A stretch of DNA of 64,000 nucleotides from contig NZ_JABVXF010000008.1 in NCBI RefSeq assembly GCF_013349995.1, positions 86,513-150,512 on the forward strand. Reading direction: 5' to 3'. The notes below the pieces were generated by a model, which saw only the letters and a list, made by a program, of their open reading frames with translations, did not search any database and was not told the origin of the DNA. The DNA comes from Pseudoalteromonas sp. 0303 (GTDB taxonomy: Bacteria > Pseudomonadota > Gammaproteobacteria > Enterobacterales > Alteromonadaceae). Below, in pieces: positions 16,797 through 25,960 of the stretch. Numbering within the stretch: position 1 is the stretch's first letter; each line of letters starts with the position of its first letter. The position numbers and the translations under genes were made by a program.

Positions 16797-17801
16797 ATGT
16801 CAACATCGGTATTAGTTTGTGATGATTCAAAGTTAGCTCGTCGACAATTAGCACGCTCTTTACCTGATGATTGGGATATTAAAGTTGAGTTTGCTGAAGA
16901 CGGTGTTCATTGTATTGAGCAAATCAAGAAAATTCAGCCTGAAATACTGTTTCTCGATTTAAACATGCCTGAAATGGATGGCTACGAAGTACTTCAAGCT
17001 ATTCAAGAACAAGACCTTCATGTTCTCACCGTGGTTGTGTCTGGTGATATTCAGCCTAACGCTCACCAACGTGTGCTTGAGTTAGGCGCTATCGACTTTA
17101 TTCAAAAACCTTGCTCTGCAGAAAAGCTTGCTAATATCATCGAGCACCATGGCATTAAAGATAAAGCCATGCGTGAGCGCCTTGCTAATAAGCTAGGTGA
17201 GCAAGTTGACCCTGATGTACGTGACATCTATCAAGAGCTCACAAACGTGGCTATGGGGCAAGCAGGGGACTTATTAGCGCGTCTTCTTAATGTATTCGTA
17301 AAGCTTCCTATTCCTAATGTAAATGTATTAGAGGTAAATGAGCTCGATATGGCTTTACGCTCGATTGATGCGAATGCCACTACATCTGGTGTGTGCCAAG
17401 GTTTTATCGGTGGTGGTGTATCTGGTGAAGCCTTATTGCTATTAAATGATTCAAGTTTTAAAGAAATTGCGTCACTTATGAATTACGAAGGTGAGCTTAA
17501 CGATAAAGTTGAGCTTGAGCTGCTGATGGATGTCAGCAACATTCTAATTGGCGCGATTTTAACTGGGCTTTCTAAACAGCTCGATATGCGTTTTAGCCAA
17601 GGTCATCCTGTGGTGCTAGGACAGCATTGTGATGTGACCGACTTAGTAAAAGCCAATAAATCTCGCTGGCAACGAACGCTGGCGATTGAGATCAGCTATG
17701 GCATCGAAAATCATAATATTAACTGTGATTTGATGTTGCTGTTCACCGAGGACTCATTAAAAACCCTTAAGTACAAAGTAGCTTATTTATTAGAAGACTA
17801 A
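16797..17801 (+). CDS. Response regulator with C-terminal CheC/CheX-like domain
   Basis: A 334-residue protein. Residues 1-120 are a receiver domain (LVCDDSKLARRQLARSL, phospho-acceptor Asp in LFLDLNMPEMDGYEVL, conserved Thr/Ser position VVVSGD, Lys in IQKPCS). Residues about 135-330 resemble the CheC/CheX/FliY phosphatase fold: QELTNVAMGQAGDLLARLL, ELELLMDVSNILIGAILTGLS. It is likely a signalling protein that dephosphorylates, or is switched by, a partner receiver rather than a transcription factor, as there is no DNA-binding domain. It lies three bases before a diguanylate cyclase gene, so the pair probably forms one signalling module. Confidence 0.8.
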   Translation: MSTSVLVCDDSKLARRQLARSLPDDWDIKVEFAEDGVHCIEQIKKIQPEILFLDLNMPEMDGYEVLQAIQEQDLHVLTVVVSGDIQPNAHQRVLELGAIDFIQKPCSAEKLANIIEHHGIKDKAMRERLANKLGEQVDPDVRDIYQELTNVAMGQAGDLLARLLNVFVKLPIPNVNVLEVNELDMALRSIDANATTSGVCQGFIGGGVSGEALLLLNDSSFKEIASLMNYEGELNDKVELELLMDVSNILIGAILTGLSKQLDMRFSQGHPVVLGQHCDVTDLVKANKSRWQRTLAIEISYGIENHNINCDLMLLFTEDSLKTLKYKVAYLLED

Positions 17802-17804
17802 ACT

Positions 17805-18767
17805 ATGCCTGCAGCCGATTTTAATATGAATGAACTCCATTGGTTAATGGATATGTTTAATACCGTTGATGTAGGCCTAGTGGTGCTCGATAGAGACTAC
17901 AAAGTATGCATCTGGAATGGATTTATGGAAAACCATTCCGGCTTATTGCCAAGCGCGGTAAAAGATAAAGACCTGTTTGACTTATTTCCATCAATTGATG
18001 AAAAATGGTTTCGCAGCAAATCTGAGTCTGTGTTCATTCTAAATAATCGCTCGTTTACTATTTGGGAGCAGCAGCCGTATATTTTCCGTTTTAAAAATTA
18101 CCGTCCGATTACCGGTAAAGCGGATCATATGTATCAAAATGCCACTTTTATTCCGCTGACGACCACCACAGGTGAAGTATCGCATATCTGTATCATTATC
18201 TATGATGTAACCGATGAAGCGGTGAATAAAAAAGAGCTAGAAGAAGCCAACAGTAAGCTTGAACAAATGAGCCGTACCGATGCACTTACTAAGCTTACTA
18301 ACCGTGGTTATTGGGAAGAAAAGCTACGCAAAGAATACATGCGCATAGTGCGTAGTGGCGGGTGCAGCACCTTGTTAATGTTTGATATTGACCACTTTAA
18401 AAAGGTGAATGATGAGCATGGCCATCGCGGCGGTGATGAGGCGCTGCGTCATATTGCAGACTTACTGCGTAAAACTCTACGTGAAACAGACTTAGCAGGT
18501 CGCTATGGCGGTGAAGAGTTTGCGGTAACCTTGCTTGATACTGATCATCAAGGTGCACATATCTTTGCTGAGCGACTAAGAACACTGATTGAGAACTCAT
18601 CAATTTACTTTGATGGCAAACAAATTCAACTGACGGTCAGTATTGGTTTTGCGTGCTTCGACGAGAAGTTTGATCGCTACGAAAAGTGGGTTGAGGCAGC
18701 CGATAAAGCCTTATATCACTCAAAAGAAAACGGCCGTAACAAGATCACAGCTTATACAGATTTATAA
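17805..18767 (+). CDS. PAS-GGDEF diguanylate cyclase
   Basis: A 320-residue protein that should make cyclic di-GMP. Residues about 8-135 form a PAS-type sensor (LMDMFNTVDVGLVVLDRDYKVCIWNGFMENHSG pattern). A short coiled-coil signalling helix follows (KKELEEANSKLEQMSRTDALTKLTNR), then a complete GGDEF domain. The active site reads GGEEF, and an inhibitory RETD site lies five residues upstream, so product inhibition is expected. No membrane segment, so cytoplasmic. It is coupled to the preceding CheC-like response regulator gene (3-base gap) and followed by a terminator. Confidence 0.92.
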   Translation: MPAADFNMNELHWLMDMFNTVDVGLVVLDRDYKVCIWNGFMENHSGLLPSAVKDKDLFDLFPSIDEKWFRSKSESVFILNNRSFTIWEQQPYIFRFKNYRPITGKADHMYQNATFIPLTTTTGEVSHICIIIYDVTDEAVNKKELEEANSKLEQMSRTDALTKLTNRGYWEEKLRKEYMRIVRSGGCSTLLMFDIDHFKKVNDEHGHRGGDEALRHIADLLRKTLRETDLAGRYGGEEFAVTLLDTDHQGAHIFAERLRTLIENSSIYFDGKQIQLTVSIGFACFDEKFDRYEKWVEAADKALYHSKENGRNKITAYTDL

Positions 18768-18773
18768 ACAAAC

Positions 18774-18797
18774 AAGGGGCAAATAAGCCCCTTTTTT
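18774..18797 (+). terminator. Rho-independent terminator after the diguanylate cyclase
   Basis: AAGGGGC/GCCCCTT stem, loop AAATAA, T run. It lies between convergent genes. Confidence 0.9.
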
Positions 18798-18822
18798 ATA
18801 ACAATCCGATTAAGTTTGCGGG

Positions 18823-19704
18823 TTAAACCCCAAGTGGCGGAAGAACAAGAATATCTGTTTTAAGTAGCTTCATGACTTTTTCAGCGGTATTACCAATTAG
18901 ATGACCTTTAATACCTGTATTACCCACCGACCCCATAATTACTAAGTCTGCATTTAATTTAGCTGCAACACTTGGGATCACTTGCTCAACCACACCGGCT
19001 TTGATTTTAAGCTTGTCTTTTAAGTCGTGCGCTTCGATTAAGGTACGCTGGGCTACGGGTAGCTTTTCAAAGGCGTTAATCACTTGCTCATCTGAAAATA
19101 CAATACCTAAATCACGTAAAAACGGTGATACATGTACGGTATAACAAGCATAAAACTCGCTGTCGTAGTCTTTTGCATAGGCTAAGCCTGCTTTGATAAT
19201 TGCTTCGTTTAAACAGTATTTAGTCGCCTTCTCACTGCCTAAATCAAGGGCTGCCAGTACATTGGTATTGTTACGCCACTTGTTATCGGCAGCCAAATAA
19301 AGCGGCAGTGGGCTGAAGCGAATAAGCTGCCAGTCTAGCTCTGTAAATTGCGTTTCTTCGTCGATGTGGCGAGTTTTAATCACCATTTCATAATCTGACG
19401 TATCAAGCTCATTGGCTAGCCATTGAACTGGACTTTCATGCCACAGGGTTTGCAAAGTATAGCTACCATCATCTAAATGTTCACTGATAATTGGACCAAG
19501 TGCTGCACGGACTTTAGCGAGCTCTTTGTCTTGAATAGCGAGCGCTTCATCAGGTGGAATAGAGAATAAAATGTTATTGGTGTCTTCGTAGCTAAAAGCA
19601 ACAATATCAATATGCTTCACGCCTTTGGCTTTTTGCTTTGCATGCAATATAGACGTTTTAGCATCGGCTGTAGAGTCGATGATCACCAGTATTTTTTTAT
19701 TCAT
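18823..19704 (-). CDS. Universal stress protein, tandem-domain UspE-like
   Basis: A 293-residue protein with two consecutive Usp domains. The first starts KKILVIIDSTADAKTSILHA. The second ends with the nucleotide-binding signature LVIMGSVGNTGIKGHLIGNTAEKVMK, followed by DILVLPP. The size is like E. coli UspE (316). It is the last gene of the prkA-yeaH-spoVR block, six bases after spoVR, which points to a general-stress or stationary-phase role. The first domain lacks a clear G-x9-G-S/T nucleotide motif and may be structural. Confidence 0.85.
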   Translation of the reverse strand: MNKKILVIIDSTADAKTSILHAKQKAKGVKHIDIVAFSYEDTNNILFSIPPDEALAIQDKELAKVRAALGPIISEHLDDGSYTLQTLWHESPVQWLANELDTSDYEMVIKTRHIDEETQFTELDWQLIRFSPLPLYLAADNKWRNNTNVLAALDLGSEKATKYCLNEAIIKAGLAYAKDYDSEFYACYTVHVSPFLRDLGIVFSDEQVINAFEKLPVAQRTLIEAHDLKDKLKIKAGVVEQVIPSVAAKLNADLVIMGSVGNTGIKGHLIGNTAEKVMKLLKTDILVLPPLGV

Positions 19705-19710
19705 TTTTGG

Positions 19711-21225
19711 CTACTCTGTTGTGTGTCGGGTATCACTGCTTGGGCATTCACCCAATAATGAAACTTCACCTGTTGCGGTTTCTTGTTCCAGTTTTACCTT
19801 AAAGCCCCATAGCCTGTAAAGGTGTTTTAACACTTCATCTTTGGATTTAGCTAACGGAATATTGTTATGCGGTACATAACGCAGAGTAAGTGAACGATCT
19901 CCTCTGATATCAACATTATACACTTGAATATTTGGTTCGTGGTTACTTAAGTTGTATTGTGCCGACAGGGTTTCACGAACCTGGTGATAGCCCATTTCAT
20001 CATGGATGGCGCCGACATTGAGGGTCGGCTCTTTTTCATGATCAATAATGGTAAACAACTTAAAATCACGAATAATTTTTGGTGATAAAAACTGGCTAAT
20101 AAAGCTCTCGTCTTTAAAGTTTTGCATTGCAAAGTGCAGGGTTTCTAACCAATCACTGCCGGCATACTCCGGAAACCATTTCTTGTCTTCTTCTGTTGGA
20201 TTTTCACAAATACGGCGAATATCAACCATCATGTTAAAGCCAAGAGCATAGGGGTTGATCCCTGAATAATAGTTGCTGTTATAGGGCGGTTGATACACCA
20301 CATTGGTGTGACTTTGTAAAAACTCGAGCATAAAGGCATCGGTGAGCTTACCTTCGTCGTACAGGTGGTTCAAAATAGTGTAATGCCAAAACGTAGCCCA
20401 GCCCTCATTCATCACTTGAGTTTGTTTTTGTGGGTAAAAATATTGCGAAATTTTACGCACAATACGAATAATTTCTCGTTGCCATGACTCTAGCAGAGGT
20501 GCATTTTTTTCGATGAAGTACAAAATATTTTCTTGTGGCTCTTCTGGAAAACGACGCTCACGTTTTTTCGACTCTTGCTGCGAAGTAGGGATTGTGCGCC
20601 ACAACTCGTTGACTTGCGATTGTAGGTAGTCTTCACGTTCTTGTTGGCGTTTTTGTTCTTCAAAAAGTGAAATACGTTGCGGGCGTTTGTATCGGTCGAC
20701 ACCATAGTTCATTAACGCATGGCATGAATCAATCAGGTTTTCGACCTCGGTAATACCGTATTTTTCTTCGCACTTGGCAATGTAATTTTTGGCAAATAAT
20801 AAGTAATCGATAATTGAGCTGGCATCAGTCCAGGTTTTGAATAAGTAATTGCCTTTAAAAAATGAGTTGTGACCATAGCAGGCGTGGGCCATTACCAAGG
20901 CTTGCATAGGCAGTGTGTTTTCTTCCATTAAATAGGCAATACACGGGTCTGAGTTAATAACTATTTCATAAGCAAGGCCCATTTGCCCACGTTTATAGTT
21001 TTGCTCTGTTTGAATGAATTTTTTACCATACGACCAGTGGCTGTAGCCAATCGGCATACCCACACTCGAATAGGCATCCATCATTTGTTCAGCAGTGATC
21101 ACCTCAATTTGATTCGGGTAGGTATCGAGTTTATAAATTTTCGCTACCCGTTCAATTTCAGTTTGATACTCTGTTAATAGATCAAATGTCCAATCAGGAC
21201 CGTCGCTAATACGTTTATCGGCCAT
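19711..21225 (-). CDS. SpoVR family protein (YcgB-like)
   Basis: A 504-residue member of the SpoVR/YcgB family, with family-typical motifs such as DGPDWTFDLL near the start, HACYGHNSFFKGNYLFK, MNEGWATFWHY and GINPYALGFNMM. The HxxxGH-type motif and the EGWA segment suggest a metal-binding site, but the biochemical activity is unknown to me. The gene follows yeaH by 20 bases. Co-occurrence of SpoVR, YeaH and PrkA is widespread in proteobacteria and is tied to starvation and stationary-phase responses. Confidence 0.92.
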   Translation of the reverse strand: MADKRISDGPDWTFDLLTEYQTEIERVAKIYKLDTYPNQIEVITAEQMMDAYSSVGMPIGYSHWSYGKKFIQTEQNYKRGQMGLAYEIVINSDPCIAYLMEENTLPMQALVMAHACYGHNSFFKGNYLFKTWTDASSIIDYLLFAKNYIAKCEEKYGITEVENLIDSCHALMNYGVDRYKRPQRISLFEEQKRQQEREDYLQSQVNELWRTIPTSQQESKKRERRFPEEPQENILYFIEKNAPLLESWQREIIRIVRKISQYFYPQKQTQVMNEGWATFWHYTILNHLYDEGKLTDAFMLEFLQSHTNVVYQPPYNSNYYSGINPYALGFNMMVDIRRICENPTEEDKKWFPEYAGSDWLETLHFAMQNFKDESFISQFLSPKIIRDFKLFTIIDHEKEPTLNVGAIHDEMGYHQVRETLSAQYNLSNHEPNIQVYNVDIRGDRSLTLRYVPHNNIPLAKSKDEVLKHLYRLWGFKVKLEQETATGEVSLLGECPSSDTRHTTE

Positions 21226-21245
21226 ACTTTACCTCACTGGCAAGG

Positions 21246-22532
21246 CTATGCGGCGCCTTGCTGCTGACGATTCTTTTTAAATAATTCACGGAAAATAGGG
21301 TAAATGTCCTCAACGCCACGAATGTGTTGCATGGCAAAATTGTCGTGGGTTTGCACTATTGATTGATACTCTCGCCATAAACTTTGATGAGCACGAGCGG
21401 TAATTTCGATATAGGCGTAATAGCGCACCGCCTTTAACAGTTTATTACGTAAAATTTCGCCACAGTTTGGCGAGTCATCAGCCCAGTTATCACCATCAGA
21501 GGCTTGCGCTGCGTAAATATTCCACTCTTCAGGGTTATAACGTTCAGCGATGATTTCGTTCATCAGTTTTAATGCACTTGATACTATGGTGCCACCGGTT
21601 TCTTGAGAGTAGAAAAACTCTTGCTCATCGACTTCTTTTGCTTGGGTATGATGGCGAATATAGACAACCTCTATATTTTTGTAGCTACGAGTTAAAAATT
21701 GATAAAGCAGAATATAAAAGCGTTTTGCCATGTCTTTTGTTGCTTGATCCATCGAGCCAGACACATCCATTAAACAAAACATGACAGCTTTGCTTGTTGG
21801 GTGTGGTTGCTTTTCATAATTACGAAAACGTAAGTCGTAATTATCAATAAAAGGCACTGCTTTAATGCGGTTTTGCAACTCCTCAATTTGTCGTTCAAGT
21901 AAAGCAATTGCCGCCTTGTCTGGCTGCTCTTCAGCTTGTAGCAGAGCGAGCTGACCCTCAAGCTCTGCAAGGTGACGTTTTTTGCCTGCAGTCATTGCCA
22001 CTCTTCGAGCAAGCGAGCCTTGCAATGAGCGAACAATATCAATATTGCTTGGCATGCCGTCGTTACAAAAACCAGCGCGATGGGTTTTCATTTGCACCAG
22101 TTTATCGAGCTGGTTTTGCTGCAGGTTAGGCAGTTCAAGATCTTCGAACAGTAAATCTAAGTATTCATCTTTTGAAATAGAAAATACAAAGTCGTCTTGT
22201 CCTTCACCAGAGTCACTGGCTTCACCTTCGCCGCTACCACCACCTTGACCGCCTCCTTGCGGGCGCTTGATTTTGTCGCCCGTAGAGAATTGGTCATTGC
22301 CTGGGTGGATCTGTTCACGGTCGCCACCACGTCCTTGATGAAAAATAGGCTCACTGATATCACGCTGCGGAATAGAGATACTCTCGCCGCTGGTGGTATC
22401 GGTTACGCTGCGCTTATTAATGGCATCAGATACCGCTTCTTTAATCTGTTTTTTATAACGCCTGATGAACCGTTGACGATTCAAGGTACTTTTGTTTTTT
22501 CCATTCAGGCGTCGGTCAATAAAATGCGCCAT
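21246..22532 (-). CDS. yeaH: YeaH/YhbH family protein (DUF444, VWA-like)
   Basis: A 428-residue DUF444 protein. The N-terminus is highly basic ([25 protein letters not shown] pattern). A Gly/Glu-rich segment follows, then a von Willebrand A-like domain with a MIDAS-type motif, [14 protein letters not shown], and ASDGDNW near the end. In Bacillus and E. coli such proteins work with the PrkA kinase. It lies 26 bases after prkA and before spoVR, in one transcript. Confidence 0.93.
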   Translation of the reverse strand: MAHFIDRRLNGKNKSTLNRQRFIRRYKKQIKEAVSDAINKRSVTDTTSGESISIPQRDISEPIFHQGRGGDREQIHPGNDQFSTGDKIKRPQGGGQGGGSGEGEASDSGEGQDDFVFSISKDEYLDLLFEDLELPNLQQNQLDKLVQMKTHRAGFCNDGMPSNIDIVRSLQGSLARRVAMTAGKKRHLAELEGQLALLQAEEQPDKAAIALLERQIEELQNRIKAVPFIDNYDLRFRNYEKQPHPTSKAVMFCLMDVSGSMDQATKDMAKRFYILLYQFLTRSYKNIEVVYIRHHTQAKEVDEQEFFYSQETGGTIVSSALKLMNEIIAERYNPEEWNIYAAQASDGDNWADDSPNCGEILRNKLLKAVRYYAYIEITARAHQSLWREYQSIVQTHDNFAMQHIRGVEDIYPIFRELFKKNRQQQGAA

Positions 22533-22558
22533 AACAACCCCCTTAAAACAAACGTTTT

Positions 22559-24481
22559 TTACTGCGATTTTCTAACGCGTAAATACCATTCAGAAAGTAA
22601 ACGTACTTGTTTTTGGGTATAGCCTTTCTCAACCATACGATTGACAAAGTCTTCGTGTTTTTTCTGATCTTCAGCCGAGGTTTTCGCATTGAAGGAAATA
22701 ACCGGCAGCAGATCTTCGGTATTTGAGAACATTTTCTTCTCAATAACTGTGCGAAGTTTTTCGTAGCTGGTCCAAAGCGGATTCTTGCCTTGGTTGTGGG
22801 CACGCGCCCGCAGTACGAAATTAACTATCTCATTACGGAAATCTTTAGGGTTTGAAATACCCGCAGGTTTTTCAATCTTCTCAAGCTCTGCGTTAAGCGC
22901 AGCACGGTCAAATAACTGGCCGGTATCTGGGTCACGGTATTCTTGATCTTGGATCCAAAAATCTGCATAAGTGACGTAGCGGTCAAAGATGTTTTGCCCA
23001 TATTCTGAGTACGATTCTAAATAGGCTGTTTGTAACTCTTTCCCGATAAACTCTACATACTGAGGAATGAGGTATCCTTTCAAGTGGCTTAAGTAACGCT
23101 CTTCAACATCGGCGGTAAATTGCTCTCGCTCAATTTGCTGTTCAAGAACATAGAATAAGTGCACTGGGTTGGCTGCCACTTCAGTGGTATCGAAGTTAAA
23201 TACCCGCGATAGAATCTTAAACGCAAAGCGGGTAGAAAGCCCGGTCATGCCTTCATCAACACCCGCGTAATCGCGGTATTCTTGATACGACTTCGCTTTC
23301 GGATCAGTATCTTTTAAGCTTTCGCCGTCATAGACCCGCATTTTTGAATAAATACTTGAGTTTTCTGGCTCTTTAATGCGCGAAAGAGTGGTAAATTGTG
23401 CCAGTGTTTTTAATGTGCCCGGTGCACAAGGTGCATCATGTAATTCACTGTTTTCAAGAAGTTTGTTGTAAATTTTAACTTCTTCAGAAACACGTAAACA
23501 ATAAGGCACTTTGACGATGTAAACACGGTCTAAAAATGCTTCATTGTTTTTGTTGTTTTTAAATGTTTGCCACTCAGATTCATTTGAGTGAGCTAAAATC
23601 ATACCATTAAACGGCAGGGCACTAATGCCTTCTGTACCGTTATAATTACCTTCTTGCGTTGCTGTAAGTAGTGGGTGTAGCACCTTGATTGGCGCTTTAA
23701 ACATTTCCACAAACTCCATTAAACCTTGGTTTGCTAAACAAAGTGCACCTGAGTAGGCATAGGCATCAGGGTCATTTTGTGCAAAGTGCTCAAGCTGGCG
23801 AATATCGACCTTACCCACTAACGCTGAAATGTCTTGATTGTTTTCATCGCCGGGCTCGGTTTTCGCAATCGCGACTTGATTTAAAATAGATGGGAAGCGC
23901 TTAACCACTCTAAATTGGCTAATATCACCGTTAAATTCACTTAAACGTTTTGCGGCCCACGGTGACATCACTGTTTTTAAATAACGCGGTTTAATGCCGT
24001 ATTCTTTTTCTAAAAGTTCAGCGTCTTCATTTGGGTCAAATAACGCTAAAGGGTGGTCGTTAACAGGCGAGCCTTTGATTGAGTAAATAGGTACCTGCTG
24101 CATTAAGTATTTTAGCTTTTCAGCAATTGATGATTTACCGCCACCTACCGGGCCAAGTAAATACAGTACTTGCTTACATTCTTCTAAGCCTTGCGCAGCA
24201 TGTTTTAAATAAGAGACGATTTGTTCAATGGCATCTTCCATACCATAAAAATCGTGAAATGCAGGGTAGCGTGCGACTACGCGATTAGAAAACAGCCTGC
24301 TTAAACGCGCATCGGTTGATGTGTCGATAATCTCCGGCTCACCGATGGCCATTAATAGCCGCTCAGGTGCGCTGGCATAAGCTGATTTATCCTTCTTACA
24401 GATCTCGAGAAATTCCTCAATACTGTATTCTTCTTCTTGCGCTGCTTCGTATCGTGATTGGTAATGCTCAAAAATACTCAT
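22559..24481 (-). CDS. yeaG: PrkA-type serine protein kinase/AAA+ protein (YeaG)
   Basis: A 640-residue PrkA family protein. The N-terminal AAA+ part has Walker [16 protein letters not shown] and conserved stretches such as [33 protein letters not shown] and [15 protein letters not shown]. The C-terminal PrkA kinase-like domain includes [16 protein letters not shown]. The length equals that of E. coli YeaG (644). It is the first gene of the yeaG-yeaH-spoVR-usp operon. E. coli YeaG acts in adaptation to nitrogen starvation; the role here is inferred from that. Confidence 0.95.
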   Translation of the reverse strand: MSIFEHYQSRYEAAQEEEYSIEEFLEICKKDKSAYASAPERLLMAIGEPEIIDTSTDARLSRLFSNRVVARYPAFHDFYGMEDAIEQIVSYLKHAAQGLEECKQVLYLLGPVGGGKSSIAEKLKYLMQQVPIYSIKGSPVNDHPLALFDPNEDAELLEKEYGIKPRYLKTVMSPWAAKRLSEFNGDISQFRVVKRFPSILNQVAIAKTEPGDENNQDISALVGKVDIRQLEHFAQNDPDAYAYSGALCLANQGLMEFVEMFKAPIKVLHPLLTATQEGNYNGTEGISALPFNGMILAHSNESEWQTFKNNKNNEAFLDRVYIVKVPYCLRVSEEVKIYNKLLENSELHDAPCAPGTLKTLAQFTTLSRIKEPENSSIYSKMRVYDGESLKDTDPKAKSYQEYRDYAGVDEGMTGLSTRFAFKILSRVFNFDTTEVAANPVHLFYVLEQQIEREQFTADVEERYLSHLKGYLIPQYVEFIGKELQTAYLESYSEYGQNIFDRYVTYADFWIQDQEYRDPDTGQLFDRAALNAELEKIEKPAGISNPKDFRNEIVNFVLRARAHNQGKNPLWTSYEKLRTVIEKKMFSNTEDLLPVISFNAKTSAEDQKKHEDFVNRMVEKGYTQKQVRLLSEWYLRVRKSQ

Positions 24482-24671
24482 AGAGACCTCCGAAAACCCG
24501 CTAAAATGACGTGTAATTAGATTAAGAGAAAAGCAAAGGCTAATTAAAGCTTAGTCACGATTTTGAATTTTTGCGCAAGAAAATTAAGAATTTAATTGAA
24601 AAAAGCTCATCTTGATTACGCTTTTTGGCTGAGGGCTTGGCTGCGACTTAGAAGGGGCGTGCACTGGCAAT

Positions 24672-24698
24672 AAAAAAGACGCCGAAGCGTCTTTTTTT
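24672..24698 (-). terminator. Rho-independent terminator of sodB (bidirectional)
   Basis: GACGC/GCGTC stem with a CGAA loop and long A and T runs on both sides, 23 bases beyond the sodB stop. The rest of 24482-24720 is AT-rich upstream DNA of yeaG with no recognised site. Confidence 0.92.
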
Positions 24699-24720
24699 GA
24701 TTACTGCTAGTAACAGAAGA

Positions 24721-25302
24721 TTAAGCGAAGTTAGCGTTCGCGAAGTCCCAGTTAACTAATGCCCAGAAACCTTTTAGGTAATCTGGACGAACGTTACGGT
24801 AATCGATGTAGTAAGCGTGTTCCCAAAGATCCACAGTTAGGATTGGAGTAACACCTTCGTCAGTTAAAGGCGTTGCAGCATTTGATGTGTTAACGATATC
24901 AAGTGTGCCGTCAGCTAGTTTAACTAACCAAGTCCAGCTTGAACCGAAGTTGTTTACTGCTTTGTCGTTTAACGCTTCTTTGAATGCGTCGAAAGAACCC
25001 CATTTAGCGTTGATCGCGTCAGCGATTGCGCCTGTAGGCTCGCCACCGCCGTTTGGAGATAGGCTGTTCCAGTAGAACGTGTGGTTCCAGATTTGTGCAG
25101 CATTGTTAAATACGCCACCTTCTGAAGAACATACGATTTCTTCTAGAGATTTGTTTTCGAATTCTGTGCCTGGGATCAGACCGTTTAATTTCACAACGTA
25201 AGTGTTGTGGTGTTTACCGTGGTGAAACTCTAGAGTCTCTTTTGAAATATGTGGCTCTAATGCATCGATTGCGTATGGTAGTGACGGTAGTTCAAATGCC
25301 AT
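24721..25302 (-). CDS. sodB: Superoxide dismutase, iron type
   Basis: Converts superoxide to peroxide and oxygen in the cytoplasm. The 193-residue protein has the expected metal ligands: His in [18 protein letters not shown], His in [11 protein letters not shown], and Asp and His in the [15 protein letters not shown] signature. Residues around [14 protein letters not shown] (Gln in the middle region) are of the Fe-SOD rather than Mn-SOD type. Length matches E. coli SodB (193). Its terminator follows directly. A group of small palindromes lies upstream, between it and the divergent grxD. Confidence 0.96.
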   Translation of the reverse strand: MAFELPSLPYAIDALEPHISKETLEFHHGKHHNTYVVKLNGLIPGTEFENKSLEEIVCSSEGGVFNNAAQIWNHTFYWNSLSPNGGGEPTGAIADAINAKWGSFDAFKEALNDKAVNNFGSSWTWLVKLADGTLDIVNTSNAATPLTDEGVTPILTVDLWEHAYYIDYRNVRPDYLKGFWALVNWDFANANFA

Positions 25303-25375
25303 TTTTTATCTCCATCTTCTTGGTTGATAGTCCACTCAGTTATAGGTAATAGCAAGGTAAACCGCGTACTTCCCT

Positions 25376-25423
25376 ATACCAAGTGGTATTATAGTGTTAC
25401 TATAATTGTTGAGTATTTTACTC
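25376..25423. promoter_or_regulatory. Cluster of three short palindromes between sodB and grxD
   Basis: ATACCA-AG-TGGTAT (25376-25389), ATAGT-GTT-ACTAT (25391-25403) and GAGTA-TTT-TACTC (25411-25423) occur within 48 bases. A TATAAT -10 for sodB on the minus strand overlaps the first two. This could be an operator region for one or both genes; the regulator is unknown. Confidence 0.4.
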
Positions 25424-25566
25424 AAGTTTTAGCAAACAGCAATGCTATTGCTAAAGACTATTTAAAATTGTGGCTACGAATGCCGATTTTAAGTTATATA
25501 TCTGAGGCCACAGTGAAACTTTTTCAAGGCCAATGTAGTAAGCCAATGTCTTTTTTGAGGTTGTAA

Positions 25567-25905
25567 ATGGAAACCATCGATAAAATTAAACAGCAAATTT
25601 CTGAAAATCCTATCCTTCTTTACATGAAAGGATCACCAAAGTTACCTAACTGTGGTTTTTCTTCACAAGCATCACAAGCACTTATGGCGTGTGGTGAGCA
25701 GTTTGCTTACGTTGACATTCTACTTAACCCAGATATCCGTGCAGAGTTACCTGCATACGCAAACTGGCCAACTTTCCCACAACTATGGGTAGAAGGCGAG
25801 CTTATCGGTGGTTGTGACATTATCATCGAAATGTTTCAACGTGGTGAATTACAGCCACTAATCACTGAAACAGCAGCAAAGTACAAAGAAAAAGACGCTG
25901 AATAA
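25567..25905 (+). CDS. grxD: Monothiol glutaredoxin Grx4
   Basis: Iron-sulfur cluster carrier and sensor protein of 112 residues. It has the diagnostic CGFS active site in LPNCGFSSQA, the WPTFPQLWVEGELIGGCDII segment that binds glutathione, and the family-typical N-terminus IKQQISENPILLYMKGSP. It is divergent from sodB, so two iron-linked stress genes share an upstream region. A terminator follows. Confidence 0.96.
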   Translation: METIDKIKQQISENPILLYMKGSPKLPNCGFSSQASQALMACGEQFAYVDILLNPDIRAELPAYANWPTFPQLWVEGELIGGCDIIIEMFQRGELQPLITETAAKYKEKDAE

Positions 25906-25924
25906 TTATATTTAGTGTAGAAAG

Positions 25925-25948
25925 AAGCCGCTGATTGCGGCTTTTTTT
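25925..25948 (+). terminator. Rho-independent terminator after grxD (bidirectional)
   Basis: AAGCCGC/GCGGCTT stem, loop TGATT, T run of seven. It lies between convergent grxD and the histidine kinase. Confidence 0.9.
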
Positions 25949-25960
25949 ATATCAAATTTT

